Source of the DNA: Flavobacterium sp. UBA6135
GTDB lineage: Bacteria > Bacteroidota > Bacteroidia > Flavobacteriales > Flavobacteriaceae
Direction: 5' to 3'
Assembly (NCBI RefSeq): GCF_002428305.1
Contig: NZ_DIVJ01000037.1
Location: 38,930-102,929 of the forward strand
Length of the DNA: 64,000 nt
A program made the translations under genes and the position numbers. The notes under the pieces were generated by a model, which was not told where the DNA came from, ran no database searches, and saw only the letters and a program-made list of their open reading frames with translations. Within the stretch, counting starts at the first letter, position 1, and each line of letters starts with the position of its first letter. Positions 26,802-36,061 of the stretch are shown here, in pieces.

Positions 26802-27341
26802 CTAGAAAAAACGATAGCCTAAACCAACTTGAATAGCTGTATTTTGAACAGAAGCAGCACCTTCTCCATCATAAATATTGGCTAATCCCAAATTAAATCG
26901 TCCATCAATCAATAGTCCGTTTTTAAATTCATATCCCAAACCAAAACCTAAACCATAATCAAGTGTCTTTAAAGCATCTTTAAAATCGCTTTCTACAGTT
27001 GAAGTCAAAACAGACAAATACGGACCTGCTTGTAATGAAAAACCTTCGGCAACATAATATTTTGCCATCACCGGCACTTTAATATAATTTATTCCTAAAT
27101 CAACATCGCCATCACCACCTTCTATACTGTACAATACTTCCGGCTGAAGATGAAATTTTTCACTAATGGAAAAATCGGCTAAAAACCCAAAATAATAGCC
27201 GGTTCTCATGTCTGCATCAGCATCACCACTAAAATTAGAAAAATTGGCTCCGGATTTAAAGCCAAAAACAGGCTCTTGCTCCTGAGCTTGAGTCCATCCA
27301 AAAACAAAAAGAGCCATAAAACAAATCATAAATTTTTTCAT
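26802..27341 (-). CDS. Outer-membrane beta-barrel protein (PorT/OMP_b-brl_2 family), copy 2
   Basis: A 179-residue protein from the ATG at 27341; the longer frame would need a TTG. The signal peptide ends around VFGWTQAQ. Family strands include FGFKSGANFSNFSGD, FHLQPEVLYSIEGG, IKVPVMAKYYVAEGFSLQAG, LDYGLGFGLGYEF, and a terminal IQVGLGYRFF. An acidic DADADMR stretch sits in an early loop. It differs from copy 1 mainly by shorter loops. It has its own spacer and lies between two terminator-bearing neighbours. Confidence 0.85.
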   Translation of the reverse strand: MKKFMICFMALFVFGWTQAQEQEPVFGFKSGANFSNFSGDADADMRTGYYFGFLADFSISEKFHLQPEVLYSIEGGDGDVDLGINYIKVPVMAKYYVAEGFSLQAGPYLSVLTSTVESDFKDALKTLDYGLGFGLGYEFKNGLLIDGRFNLGLANIYDGEGAASVQNTAIQVGLGYRFF

Positions 27342-27382
27342 CGGTTTCAAATTTAAATTTAGTCAAATATAGAAGTAATTCA

Positions 27383-27413
27383 TAAAAAAACCACGCAAAT
27401 TGCGTGGTTTTTA
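27383..27413 (-). terminator. Hairpin terminator after the third barrel gene's neighbour (gene at 27432)
   Basis: AAAAACCACGCA (27386-27397) pairs with TGCGTGGTTTTT (27401-27412) around a 3-nt loop; the A run gives the U tract on the minus strand. Confidence 0.85.
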
Positions 27414-27431
27414 AATAGTAATACTTATGTA

Positions 27432-28031
27432 TTAAAATTTATAAATCAAAGAAAAATTAATATTTGTCATATCCATTGACAAACTAAAAGTATCCATTGA
27501 CTCTGCTCCATCAAAATCAAATTTTGAACTTGAGTATCCTAACATCCCTAAAGAAGCTTGAGCAGCAAAGTTAGAGTTAAAGAAATAATTAATACCTGGT
27601 GATAATGAAACTGAGAAAGTTTTTAAATCAATAGTTTCTCCATCTCCAATTTTATTAACACCATAACCTACACCTAAACCTGCAAATAAAGAAAATCTAT
27701 CCGCTGGTGTGAAAAAGTATTTTCCGCCAACTGCAAATGCAAATCCTTTAGCTTCTATATCCATAGTTTCACCATCGAATTCCATACCCATAGTTTGTTT
27801 TGTCAAAGATATTGCACCTTCTAAAGCAATGTTTTCAGTTAAAAAATAACCTACTCCTGGAGTAAATGCATATCCATCAGATTTAATGTCTCCCATTTTA
27901 GTAGAATTAAAACCAAGTGATCCTGAAACATAAAGATCTCCTTTTGAGAAACCTGAATCTGCTGAAGTTTCTTGAGCATTAGCAAAACCTAGTGCAAGTA
28001 CTGCTGCTACTGATAAAATAATTTTTTTCAT
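27432..28031 (-). CDS. Outer-membrane beta-barrel protein (OMP_b-brl / OmpA-like N-terminal barrel type)
   Basis: A 199-residue protein with the signal peptide MKKIILSVAAVLALGFANAQ. It differs from its neighbours: strands such as GDLYVSGSLGFNSTKMGD, YAFTPGVGYFLTENIALEGA, FAVGGKYFFTPADRFSLFAG, and INFSLIYKF fit the general OMP_b-brl (PF13505-like) group rather than the PorT group. It carries no peptidoglycan-binding OmpA domain. Function unknown; it is probably a small structural or adhesion barrel. Confidence 0.83.
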   Translation of the reverse strand: MKKIILSVAAVLALGFANAQETSADSGFSKGDLYVSGSLGFNSTKMGDIKSDGYAFTPGVGYFLTENIALEGAISLTKQTMGMEFDGETMDIEAKGFAFAVGGKYFFTPADRFSLFAGLGVGYGVNKIGDGETIDLKTFSVSLSPGINYFFNSNFAAQASLGMLGYSSSKFDFDGAESMDTFSLSMDMTNINFSLIYKF

Positions 28032-28175
28032 TTTTTATATTTTAAAAATTTTAAGGTGCAATACTACAAAAAAAAAACAAATTCCTACAGTTTTTATTCT
28101 CAATTATAATATTATACTTAAAAATACTTTTAAATTGAATTGCATATAAATTTTACAATAAAAAGAGTTTCATAA

Positions 28176-28203
28176 AAAAAACCACGCCAGAGCGTGGTTT
28201 TTA
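28176..28203 (-). terminator. Hairpin terminator after the fourth barrel gene
   Basis: AAAAACCACGC (28177-28187) pairs with GCGTGGTTTTT (28192-28202); A-rich side faces downstream on the minus strand. Confidence 0.85.
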
Positions 28204-28221
28204 GTATATTCATTTTAAGAA

Positions 28222-28737
28222 TTAGAACCTGTAACCTAGACCAACTTGAAAATTAGTAGTTTTTAATTCAAAACCATTAACATCACTAATGTCAGACAAC
28301 CCTAAATTATAACGAGCATCAAAAAATACACCAATAGGCAACTCGTAAGCAGCACCAAAACCTAAACCAAAATCCATTGACTTTGTAACTTCATCTAACC
28401 CATCATCAGCACTTACTTTAAAACCAATAGATGGACCAGCTTGTAAATTAAATCCCTCAGCTACATAATATTTAGCCATAATTGGAATTCTTACAAATGA
28501 CATTTCTGCATCTTTAGCTCCTTCCATAGAATACAATAACTCTGGTTGAACATGGAATTTCTCAGAAACTGCAAAATCAACTAAACCTCCAATGTAGAAA
28601 CTAGTTAAACCGTCAGAATCTACATCTCCTGTAAAGTTTGAAAAGTTAGCTCCTGCTTTCACACCAAATTTGATGTCTTGTGCATTAGCAGTTCCAAAGG
28701 CTACAACTGCTAAAATTGATAACATAATTTTTTTCAT
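28222..28737 (-). CDS. Outer-membrane beta-barrel protein (PorT/OMP_b-brl_2 family), copy 3
   Basis: A 171-residue protein with the signal peptide MKKIMLSILAVVAFGTANAQ. Strands KFGVKAGANFSNFTGDVD, FHVQPELLYSMEGAK, IPIMAKYYVAEGFNLQAGPS, MDFGLGFGAAYEL, and the terminal FQVGLGYRF align by eye with copies 1 and 2. It is the shortest of the group, with loops reduced. A TATATTTG -7 box lies on this strand at 28772-28765, about 28 bp before the start codon. Confidence 0.87.
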   Translation of the reverse strand: MKKIMLSILAVVAFGTANAQDIKFGVKAGANFSNFTGDVDSDGLTSFYIGGLVDFAVSEKFHVQPELLYSMEGAKDAEMSFVRIPIMAKYYVAEGFNLQAGPSIGFKVSADDGLDEVTKSMDFGLGFGAAYELPIGVFFDARYNLGLSDISDVNGFELKTTNFQVGLGYRF

Positions 28738-28916
28738 TTTTTAATTGTTTTAAAATTAGTAAAACAAATATAATTCTTATTAAAAGAGCAGATTTGTTGA
28801 CAATATTGCAGTTTTCAACAACTTTATTAACAATTATGTTTTAAGCAACAGCGAATAATGTAATTTTATTAAAATTTGGTCGTTATTACACTATGCAACA
28901 AAATAAATCTTAAATT

Positions 28917-29459
28917 ATGAAAAACATTTTTTTAATCTGTAGTATAGCACTTTTGATGCATGCTACTTCAAACGCTCAATTTTTAAAATTCGGACTTAAA
29001 GCCGGGGCTAACTTTGCAAGCTTAGATGGTGATGGAGTAAGTGGTTTAGATACCTACACCAGTTTTCATTTTGGTGGATTGGTAGAATTTAAAGTATTGG
29101 AAAACTTATCCATCCAACCCGAAGTTTTGTACTCCTCACAAGGTGCTAAAGTAAACGAAGAGAATATTAAAGACATTAACTTCAACTACATTACCGTTCC
29201 GGTTTTAGCCAAAATCTATTTAATTTCTGAAAAATTAAGCTTAGAAGCCGGTCCGCAGTTCTCGTTTTTAATGAATGACAATCTTAATGACCAATTGGAA
29301 TCCAAATCATTTGACTTTGCGGCGGTGGGCGGCCTTGGTTTACAAATTACCGATAATGTATTTGTGCAAGGAAGGTACGTTTTAGGTCTTACCGATACAA
29401 CCAGCAATGCTGAAATTAAAAACAGGGTTATTCAAGTTTCTGTAGGTTACCGATTTTAA
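28917..29459 (+). CDS. Outer-membrane beta-barrel protein (PorT/OMP_b-brl_2 family), copy 4, divergent
   Basis: A 180-residue protein with a signal peptide (cut near residue 20, ATSNAQ). It has the same strand series as the copies on the other side of the divergent spacer: KFGLKAGANFASLDGDG, LSIQPEVLYSSQGAKV, ITVPVLAKIYLISEKLSLEAG, and the last strand VIQVSVGYRF. It has more divergent codon and residue choice than copies 1-3, suggesting an older duplication. It has its own terminator at 29479. Confidence 0.86.
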   Translation: MKNIFLICSIALLMHATSNAQFLKFGLKAGANFASLDGDGVSGLDTYTSFHFGGLVEFKVLENLSIQPEVLYSSQGAKVNEENIKDINFNYITVPVLAKIYLISEKLSLEAGPQFSFLMNDNLNDQLESKSFDFAAVGGLGLQITDNVFVQGRYVLGLTDTTSNAEIKNRVIQVSVGYRF

Positions 29460-29478
29460 TAGATTTAATAGGAATAAG

Positions 29479-29514
29479 AAAGGCTGTGAAATTTCACAGC
29501 CTTTACTTTTTTAT
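29479..29514 (+). terminator. Hairpin terminator after barrel copy 4 (bidirectional)
   Basis: AAAGGCTGTGAA (29479-29490) pairs with TTCACAGCCTTT (29493-29504) and is followed by T-rich sequence; the M14 gene ends at 29516 on the other strand. Confidence 0.88.
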
Positions 29515-29515
29515 T

Positions 29516-31273
29516 TTAATTGGAAACTTTTGAAGTAACCACCCCTCCTTTGGCACTATTAACTTCTACAGTGGCTCCAGTAGGATTTCCTTTTACTATC
29601 CAGCGAACCTTAATATTGCCCATTCCCCTGATGGTTGGCACTTGAATGGAAGCAGGTTGAAACTGCTGTTCTGTAAATAAATTTAAATCTTCATTTTCAA
29701 CCGTCATGCCGGCAATAACATTGGCTCCTTTTAAGGTAATCGCGTTAGGACGTTCTATTTTATTATTCACATCAAAAGTAGAATGTGTCGGTATCACTCG
29801 TGTGTTCATGATTGTTGCTGTTACGGCTGTAATGTCTCCCGAAAGCTGCTCCGTTTTGATGTCAACTATTTCCAATTTTGGTGTTTGATACGCATGATAA
29901 AGCGTAAAAGCCATATTTCTGTGTGCGTCTTCTTGCAACATAAAACCCGGATGGTTTCTGATGTAATTCTTCTTTGGCCCGCCTATTTCTATATCTCCAA
30001 ATTGCGGATGCTTGAATGGTTTCCATTCTACATAACCATCCCCAAACAACAAATATTTATCAAATTCATTGAATTCATCATTATCCCATCTTCCCGTGGC
30101 TGCTTTTTGATTGAATAATTTATAAGAAGTCATCAACTCATTACTAAAAGTAAAGATACCACGTGTTAAACACAAAAAGTCGATTTCTCCTCCATATACG
30201 GTATACAAATCTTTGTATAACACAAAATAATTATAACCCGGAATCATACGCTCGCCTAATTTGCCAATTACATCATAAGCCGCAACATCTTCTCTACTAA
30301 ACAATCCTTCATCTTCTGCGGCACCGGGACCTCGTAAAAACATACCACCATAGTTGTGATAACTTTGAGCTCCTGCAATATTCGGATGGTTAACCACAAA
30401 ATCTTTTACAGCTCTCGTTTCAGGTAAAGTTCCCGGATAAAACAATGCTCCTCGTTGCACATAATCCGGTTGCCAATTCCAAGCCCAATCCCGGTTAGGA
30501 TCATAAGTCCCTTCGCCATCTTCGTTTACTAAACCATCACCATCGTTGTCTATCCCCTCATAACCCAACATTTCATAATCTCCCATTTCATCGCCGCGAA
30601 GCATAATCATTCTGCTAGGGTATTTTGGATCTATTTTCCAACGACCGGTTTTCGATTTTCTTCGCATCATAACAATGTTACCATCACCATCTAAATCATC
30701 CAACAAATCTTCGTTTACCAATCCGTCGCCATCATTATCAAAAGGACGCATTCCCGAACGCGAAGTATTGGAATTATTGGGTTTGTAAATAAAATGTTCT
30801 CTGGAATCCGGACTAATTGTTGGAAGTATATAAAACACTTTGTCTTTTAACAAACGATTGATAAATGGAATGGTTTGAAAACTTTCTGCCAAATACCAAG
30901 CCGTATACATGGAAACCTCAACGCCTTGTAATTCATTGGCATGAATTCCTCCATCAATATAAAATGCCGGTTTTTCTTTTTCTTTTCCGGTTTTTGTATC
31001 GGTAATAGTCAAAGCCCAAATATCGCGGCCTTCAAAAGATTTTCCTATAGAAGAAACCGAAACCAAATTGGGATAGGCTTTGGCTAAATCGTTGCAAAAT
31101 TTGGTGATTTGTGCATAATCGTGATAACGGTCCCACGACATTCTCACTTTCGGATTGGCCGGCGAACCGATAGCTCGCATGCCATTCAAATCTTCGGGTG
31201 CAATTTCTTTGTTTTGAGCCATTGTAGCACTAAAAACTACTAAACTGACGAAACGTATTATGTATTTTTTCAT
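29516..31273 (-). CDS. M14-family zinc carboxypeptidase, exported
   Basis: A 585-residue protein with a signal peptide (about residues 1-19). The M14 zinc site is complete: GGIHANE supplies His111 and Glu114, and the third ligand is in SYHNYGG; a catalytic Glu candidate is in FSNELMTSYK. An inserted pair of DxDxDG calcium-type loops (DNDGDGLVNEDLLDDLDGDG) follows the first motif, and a beta-sandwich-like C-terminus begins after about residue 460. It should remove C-terminal residues from peptides in the periplasm or outside the cell. It lies 11 bp downstream of its degenerate paralogue. Confidence 0.9.
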   Translation of the reverse strand: MKKYIIRFVSLVVFSATMAQNKEIAPEDLNGMRAIGSPANPKVRMSWDRYHDYAQITKFCNDLAKAYPNLVSVSSIGKSFEGRDIWALTITDTKTGKEKEKPAFYIDGGIHANELQGVEVSMYTAWYLAESFQTIPFINRLLKDKVFYILPTISPDSREHFIYKPNNSNTSRSGMRPFDNDGDGLVNEDLLDDLDGDGNIVMMRRKSKTGRWKIDPKYPSRMIMLRGDEMGDYEMLGYEGIDNDGDGLVNEDGEGTYDPNRDWAWNWQPDYVQRGALFYPGTLPETRAVKDFVVNHPNIAGAQSYHNYGGMFLRGPGAAEDEGLFSREDVAAYDVIGKLGERMIPGYNYFVLYKDLYTVYGGEIDFLCLTRGIFTFSNELMTSYKLFNQKAATGRWDNDEFNEFDKYLLFGDGYVEWKPFKHPQFGDIEIGGPKKNYIRNHPGFMLQEDAHRNMAFTLYHAYQTPKLEIVDIKTEQLSGDITAVTATIMNTRVIPTHSTFDVNNKIERPNAITLKGANVIAGMTVENEDLNLFTEQQFQPASIQVPTIRGMGNIKVRWIVKGNPTGATVEVNSAKGGVVTSKVSN

Positions 31274-31284
31274 TTGACTTTCTT

Positions 31285-32919
31285 TTACTTCAATTCAACA
31301 ATTAGCTCTTTTATTCCTGCTGTAGCACATCCGGTTAAAATGGTAATTTTACCCGACCCGGAAACCAACCAGGTATAAGTTTCAGATTCATCCGCCTGCA
31401 AGGCATCTCGCAAAGCTATTTTTCTACCTGAAATCATGGTTTGCCCTTTGTTTAACTTCAATTCGGTTTTCATGCGAGAAGTAAATCGAACTTTATCCCC
31501 AATGGAAGCATAGGTAGGCAATAACCCTTTGTTAGCCACAGTTACCGTTACACGGAACAAATCATTTTGAACTTTTTCAACTAAAGGAGGTGTTGTTTCA
31601 ATTTTTGGCATAGCTTCTATAAGCGATGCTATGAAAACAACATGTTTAGCAACTACCGGTTCCAAATAAGATACCGGAGGATTCAGCATAGCATAAGGCA
31701 CTATGCCGCCTACTTCCACTTTTTGATTGGGGAAATCAGGATGCTTGACCGTGGTCCATTCCGCAAATACTGGCTTGACTTGTTCTTTATCAGCCCATTT
31801 TAAAAATTGCAATTCTGGGTTTACTTCTTCCTTTTCGCCTTTTTTAGGAAGCTCTGCTTTTGTTTCGGTGGAATCTTTCTTCACCACTTCCTTCGGAATC
31901 CACCACCCCGGAGTCGAAAAACTGAACTTTCCGGCATGATAATAGGCCGTTTGAGCAAAATTCCCTTTGGTCATAGGCGTTTTTGGCCCGTCTTTGATTC
32001 CTGCTTTGTCGGTGTAGAGTTTGGAGACTTGCTCTGCGGCTTTGACATCGTTTTCCAACCAACCTTTTACAATTCGGGCTGAAGCCAATTTGGAATCAAA
32101 CTTTGGTGCTTCTGATAAGTTATTAGACAAACCAAAAGTAACCACTCCATAAATGGAAGGAGTGGTATATAAAAAATCAAGCAACGCTCGTACTTCGGGT
32201 TCTGAAGCCACATAAACACCGGCACCGGCTTCAAATGCCGGATAATCAAAAGTGAAGTTTTTGTCTATGTTGACACCCGCAGAACTGTCTTCGTTAAATT
32301 TTCCGTCTTTATCATTATCAATCCCTTCAGTAAGCAATTTATACTTTCCTACTTGATTTTTTGAAGGATTTGCTTTTACTAACAATCGGGAATCTTCACT
32401 ACTAACAATATGAGTTCCGTCAATGCTTTCAATTCGCATTTGCGTAATCCAACCGTCACTATTTAAATCTTCAAATGGGTCTTCACCTATTTTTCCGTCG
32501 CGATCATCATCCGTTGGAGTTGCATTTCCACTGCGTGCTACTTTTACTTTTGCAAAAAAAGAAGCCATAGCATCCGGACTTACTGAAGGTATGATATAAA
32601 TGGTTTTGTCTGAATAAAGTGGCTTGTTTTGAAGCAGTTGTTCAATCAACTTCACTGCTATTTGCGTTCCGGCTTGGTGCTTGCCGTCAATTCCGGCTGT
32701 AATAAGCAGAGCTGGTTTTGGCGTTTTAGACTCAGAAAGAGTGACCAACCAAATGTCTTTATTGCCACTACTCTTTCCGATTGATTTTAAGTTTACAGAA
32801 CTGTTTTTCGACGCAAGCTCTTTTAATTTTTTAGTGAGATTATCATACGTGAGATAATCATTTTGTGCATGCAAAAAAAACACAGACAACAAAACAAGTA
32901 AGGTTAGTTTTAATTTCAT
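31285..32919 (-). CDS. M14 carboxypeptidase paralogue lacking zinc ligands (probable pseudoenzyme)
   Basis: A 544-residue exported protein (signal peptide ending at FFLHAQ) with the same domain order as the active M14 enzyme encoded next to it, including the calcium-type insert (DDDRDGKIGEDPFEDLNSDG) and the C-terminal sandwich. The zinc motif GIHANE is replaced by GIDGKHQ (Asp78 and His81 in the places of His and Glu), and the region of the third His reads TFGLSNN. The frame is open throughout, so it is not a broken gene. It may bind a peptide or regulate the neighbour. It is the first gene of the two-gene unit. Confidence 0.8.
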   Translation of the reverse strand: MKLKLTLLVLLSVFFLHAQNDYLTYDNLTKKLKELASKNSSVNLKSIGKSSGNKDIWLVTLSESKTPKPALLITAGIDGKHQAGTQIAVKLIEQLLQNKPLYSDKTIYIIPSVSPDAMASFFAKVKVARSGNATPTDDDRDGKIGEDPFEDLNSDGWITQMRIESIDGTHIVSSEDSRLLVKANPSKNQVGKYKLLTEGIDNDKDGKFNEDSSAGVNIDKNFTFDYPAFEAGAGVYVASEPEVRALLDFLYTTPSIYGVVTFGLSNNLSEAPKFDSKLASARIVKGWLENDVKAAEQVSKLYTDKAGIKDGPKTPMTKGNFAQTAYYHAGKFSFSTPGWWIPKEVVKKDSTETKAELPKKGEKEEVNPELQFLKWADKEQVKPVFAEWTTVKHPDFPNQKVEVGGIVPYAMLNPPVSYLEPVVAKHVVFIASLIEAMPKIETTPPLVEKVQNDLFRVTVTVANKGLLPTYASIGDKVRFTSRMKTELKLNKGQTMISGRKIALRDALQADESETYTWLVSGSGKITILTGCATAGIKELIVELK

Positions 32920-33039
32920 TGATTTTTGTTTAGTTAAAGGCTAAAATTAAGTTTTCAGCCAATAATAAATGTTAATATTAAATTAATATTGTAATTTATC
33001 TTTCAGGTTTTTTGATACTTTTACTTAAAATCAAACAAA

Positions 33040-33462
33040 ATGCGGATTATAATTATTAACGGCCCCAATCTAAACCTTCTCGGAAAAAGAGAACCTGATG
33101 TTTATGGCACGGCTACTTTTGAATCATTTTTTAAAACGCTTCAAGAAAAATTCAGTGACGTGACACTTGACTATTTTCAGAGTAATATAGAAGGGGAACT
33201 GATTACTAAAATACAGGAAGCAGCTGCCACTTTTGATGCAATAATTCTGAATGCTGCAGCTTATACGCATACTTCTGTTGGTATTGGTGATGCCGTCAAA
33301 GCCATCGAAATTCCGGTAATTGAAGTGCATATTTCCAACACTTTTGCCAGAGAATCTTTCAGACACCAATCCTATATTGCTCCAAATGCCAAAGGAATTA
33401 TTGTTGGTTTTGGGCTACAAAGTTATTCACTCGCCATTCAAAGCTTGATTAATAAAAACTAA
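33040..33462 (+). CDS. aroQ: Type II 3-dehydroquinate dehydratase
   Basis: A 140-residue shikimate-pathway enzyme that converts 3-dehydroquinate to 3-dehydroshikimate. The type II signature is clear: NGPNLNLLGKREPDVYG at the N-terminus with the catalytic Tyr in VYG, Arg in the flexible loop, the Asn/His region IILNAAAYTHTSVGIGDA, and VIEVHISN before the second Arg-containing segment (ARESFRHQSY). It should form a dodecamer in the cytoplasm. It stands at the head of a plus-strand run with DUF5686. Confidence 0.97.
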   Translation: MRIIIINGPNLNLLGKREPDVYGTATFESFFKTLQEKFSDVTLDYFQSNIEGELITKIQEAAATFDAIILNAAAYTHTSVGIGDAVKAIEIPVIEVHISNTFARESFRHQSYIAPNAKGIIVGFGLQSYSLAIQSLINKN

Positions 33463-33471
33463 CTTATCGTA

Positions 33472-35982
33472 ATGATACTATACACTTCAAATTCTAATTT
33501 TCTGAAATCTATTTTTCTATTCTTTTTAATTTTTACAACAAGTTTTGAATCTTTTGCACAAATAAAAGGCACCGTTAAAGATGTTAACGGACAACCACTT
33601 GCTTTTGTAAATATTTATATTGAAAACACATATATCGGAACTACTTCAAACGAAAAAGGTCACTATGAATTGAATACTCAAAGCTTAGAAAAAGTCCCTC
33701 TAATTTTTCAATACCTTGGATTCAAAACGCAAAAACACATTTTAGAAGTCAGCAAAATACCCTTAGAATTTGATGTAGTGCTTATTGAAGAAAACTACAA
33801 CTTGAGTGAAGTAGTCATAAGTTCAAAAGAAAACCCGGCAAATCCTATTATTAGAAGTGCAATAGCCGCAAGAAAATCAAATTCAGATAAAACCGGAAGA
33901 TTTACAGCCGATTTTTATTCGAAAGGGATATTCAAATTGAAAAATGCTCCTAAAAAAATATTAGGTCAGGAAATTGGCGATTTTGACGGTGCATTAGATT
34001 CTACCGGAACCGGTATCATTTACCTCTCTGAAACGGTTTCAAAAATTACATTTGAAAAGCCGGACAACCTAAAGGAAAAAATCATTGCTTCAAAAATCAG
34101 CGGAAACAATAACGGATTTAGTTATAATACGGCTCAAGGAACACGTTTTGATTTTTATGAAAATACAGTTGAACTGGGAGCAAAACTCATATCGCCAATC
34201 GCGGATAATGCCTTCGGATATTATAAATATACCTTGGAAGGAACCTTTTATGATGAATACAATCATCTGATTAATAAAATAAGAGTAACTCCGCGTCGGG
34301 ATGTTGAACCTGTTTTTGAAGGCACCATTTTTATTGTGGAAGATTCTTGGGCAATTTATGGTATTGATTTAAAAATCAAAGGCTATCGAATGAAACAGGA
34401 ATTTGTGGATGTGATGACGCTTAAACAAAACTTCAGCTTCAATCAATCCAATAAAATTTGGGCAAAAAACATTCAAACTTTAGCCTTCGATGCAGGTGCC
34501 TTCGGAATTATTTTCAATGGAAAATTTACACACGTTTTCAGTAATTATGATTTTAAAGAAAGTTTTGAAAAGAAAACATTTTCGAGAGAAATTTTAAGTT
34601 TTGAAGACCAAGCCAATAAAAAGGAAACTGCATATTGGGACGAAAAAAGACCGGTGCCGTTAACAGAGGAAGAAGTGTCAGATTATACTAAAAAGGATAG
34701 TATACAAATGCTTCGCAAATCCAAACCGTACTTAGATTCGATCGATGGAAAAAACAATAAATTCAAAATTCAAAAACTGCTCTCAGGGTATTCTTTTCAA
34801 AACTCAGAAAAAAATTGGCGGATAAATTATGAAGGACTCATAAAAATTCCTCATTACAATACCGTTCAAGGTTGGCACTTGTCATCTGGGATTTCCTATA
34901 CAAAAAGAAACGAAGACGATCGAAAGTTTACCACTTTTGGAACTCGATTCAATTATGGGTTTGCTGAAAATAAACTAAGACCCACTGTCTTTTTCAGAAG
35001 CAGACTAAACGCCAAAACAAACAGCTTTATAAACATTACTGCCGGTAAAGAAGCAGTCCAATTTAATCAAAATAACCCCATTACAAAACTGGGAAATTCT
35101 TTGGTAAGTCTTTTTCTTAAAGAAAATTACATGAAATTGTTTGAAAAAAACTTTACTGCTGCAAGCTATAGCCAAGAAATCATAAACGGTTTTTATGCTA
35201 GTGCTGCAATTGAATACTCTGAACGCAAACCGCTATTCAACTCTACCGATTTTGTGATTCTAAAAAATGACAAAACCTTTACCTCTAACAATCCGTTGGA
35301 TCCCGAAGATTTTGTTAATCCGGGAATTGAAAAACACAATTTGATAAAAGCGAATCTAAATACTAGAATAAATTTTGGGCAAAAATACCTTTCCAGACCG
35401 GATGGAAAATACAATATTTCTAATGACAAATACCCTACGCTGTTTTTTGGCTATGAAAAAGGATTTGCAGGAAATGAATCAAAATACAATTATGATTTTA
35501 TTGCCTCTAGAGTGTTCTACGAACAATCCTTTTCAAACAAAGGAACTTTTGCTATTAACCTAAAGGGAGGAAAGTTTTTTAATGCCGATGAAATCTCATT
35601 TGTGGATTACAAACATTTTAATGGCAATCAAATCATTATCAGTTCAGATAATCGGTATCTAAATGTATTCAATCTATTGCCTTATTATACGAACAGCACC
35701 AATGATAGCTATATAGAAACTCACATAGAACACAATTTTGATGGTTTTATCATGAACAAAATTCCGTTGCTCAACAAACTAAAATCTACCTTAATTCTTG
35801 GGTACCACCAATTGGCTACTCCTGAAAATAAACCCTATCGCGAGTTTAGTATTGGGTTGGATAAATTAGGTTTTGGAAAATTCAGAATGCTCCGTTTAGA
35901 TTATGTTCGATCCTATAATGGAAGTTCATTTGGCACCGACGGTATCTTGTTCGGATTGCAACTTCTGAGTGTATTGGAATAA
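33472..35982 (+). CDS. DUF5686 family outer-membrane protein with carboxypeptidase-regulatory-like domain
   Basis: An 836-residue exported protein. After a signal peptide (to about residue 28, ESFAQ) comes a CarboxypepD_reg-like domain at about 30-115 (IKGTVKDVNGQPLAFVNIYI). The following region (about 120-380) and a large C-terminal barrel-like part (WHLSSGISYTKRNEDDRKFT and later beta-rich stretches) match the DUF5686 pattern common in Flavobacteria. No plug domain is present, so it is not a TonB receptor. It starts 9 bp after aroQ. Function unknown; an outer-membrane barrel is likely. Confidence 0.85.
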   Translation: MILYTSNSNFLKSIFLFFLIFTTSFESFAQIKGTVKDVNGQPLAFVNIYIENTYIGTTSNEKGHYELNTQSLEKVPLIFQYLGFKTQKHILEVSKIPLEFDVVLIEENYNLSEVVISSKENPANPIIRSAIAARKSNSDKTGRFTADFYSKGIFKLKNAPKKILGQEIGDFDGALDSTGTGIIYLSETVSKITFEKPDNLKEKIIASKISGNNNGFSYNTAQGTRFDFYENTVELGAKLISPIADNAFGYYKYTLEGTFYDEYNHLINKIRVTPRRDVEPVFEGTIFIVEDSWAIYGIDLKIKGYRMKQEFVDVMTLKQNFSFNQSNKIWAKNIQTLAFDAGAFGIIFNGKFTHVFSNYDFKESFEKKTFSREILSFEDQANKKETAYWDEKRPVPLTEEEVSDYTKKDSIQMLRKSKPYLDSIDGKNNKFKIQKLLSGYSFQNSEKNWRINYEGLIKIPHYNTVQGWHLSSGISYTKRNEDDRKFTTFGTRFNYGFAENKLRPTVFFRSRLNAKTNSFINITAGKEAVQFNQNNPITKLGNSLVSLFLKENYMKLFEKNFTAASYSQEIINGFYASAAIEYSERKPLFNSTDFVILKNDKTFTSNNPLDPEDFVNPGIEKHNLIKANLNTRINFGQKYLSRPDGKYNISNDKYPTLFFGYEKGFAGNESKYNYDFIASRVFYEQSFSNKGTFAINLKGGKFFNADEISFVDYKHFNGNQIIISSDNRYLNVFNLLPYYTNSTNDSYIETHIEHNFDGFIMNKIPLLNKLKSTLILGYHQLATPENKPYREFSIGLDKLGFGKFRMLRLDYVRSYNGSSFGTDGILFGLQLLSVLE

Positions 35983-36061
35983 ACCCGTGATAAAATAACA
36001 AAAAAAGAAAATAGTGGAACTGTTTTTGATACAATTCACGAAATTTTAAAAATAATAACCA

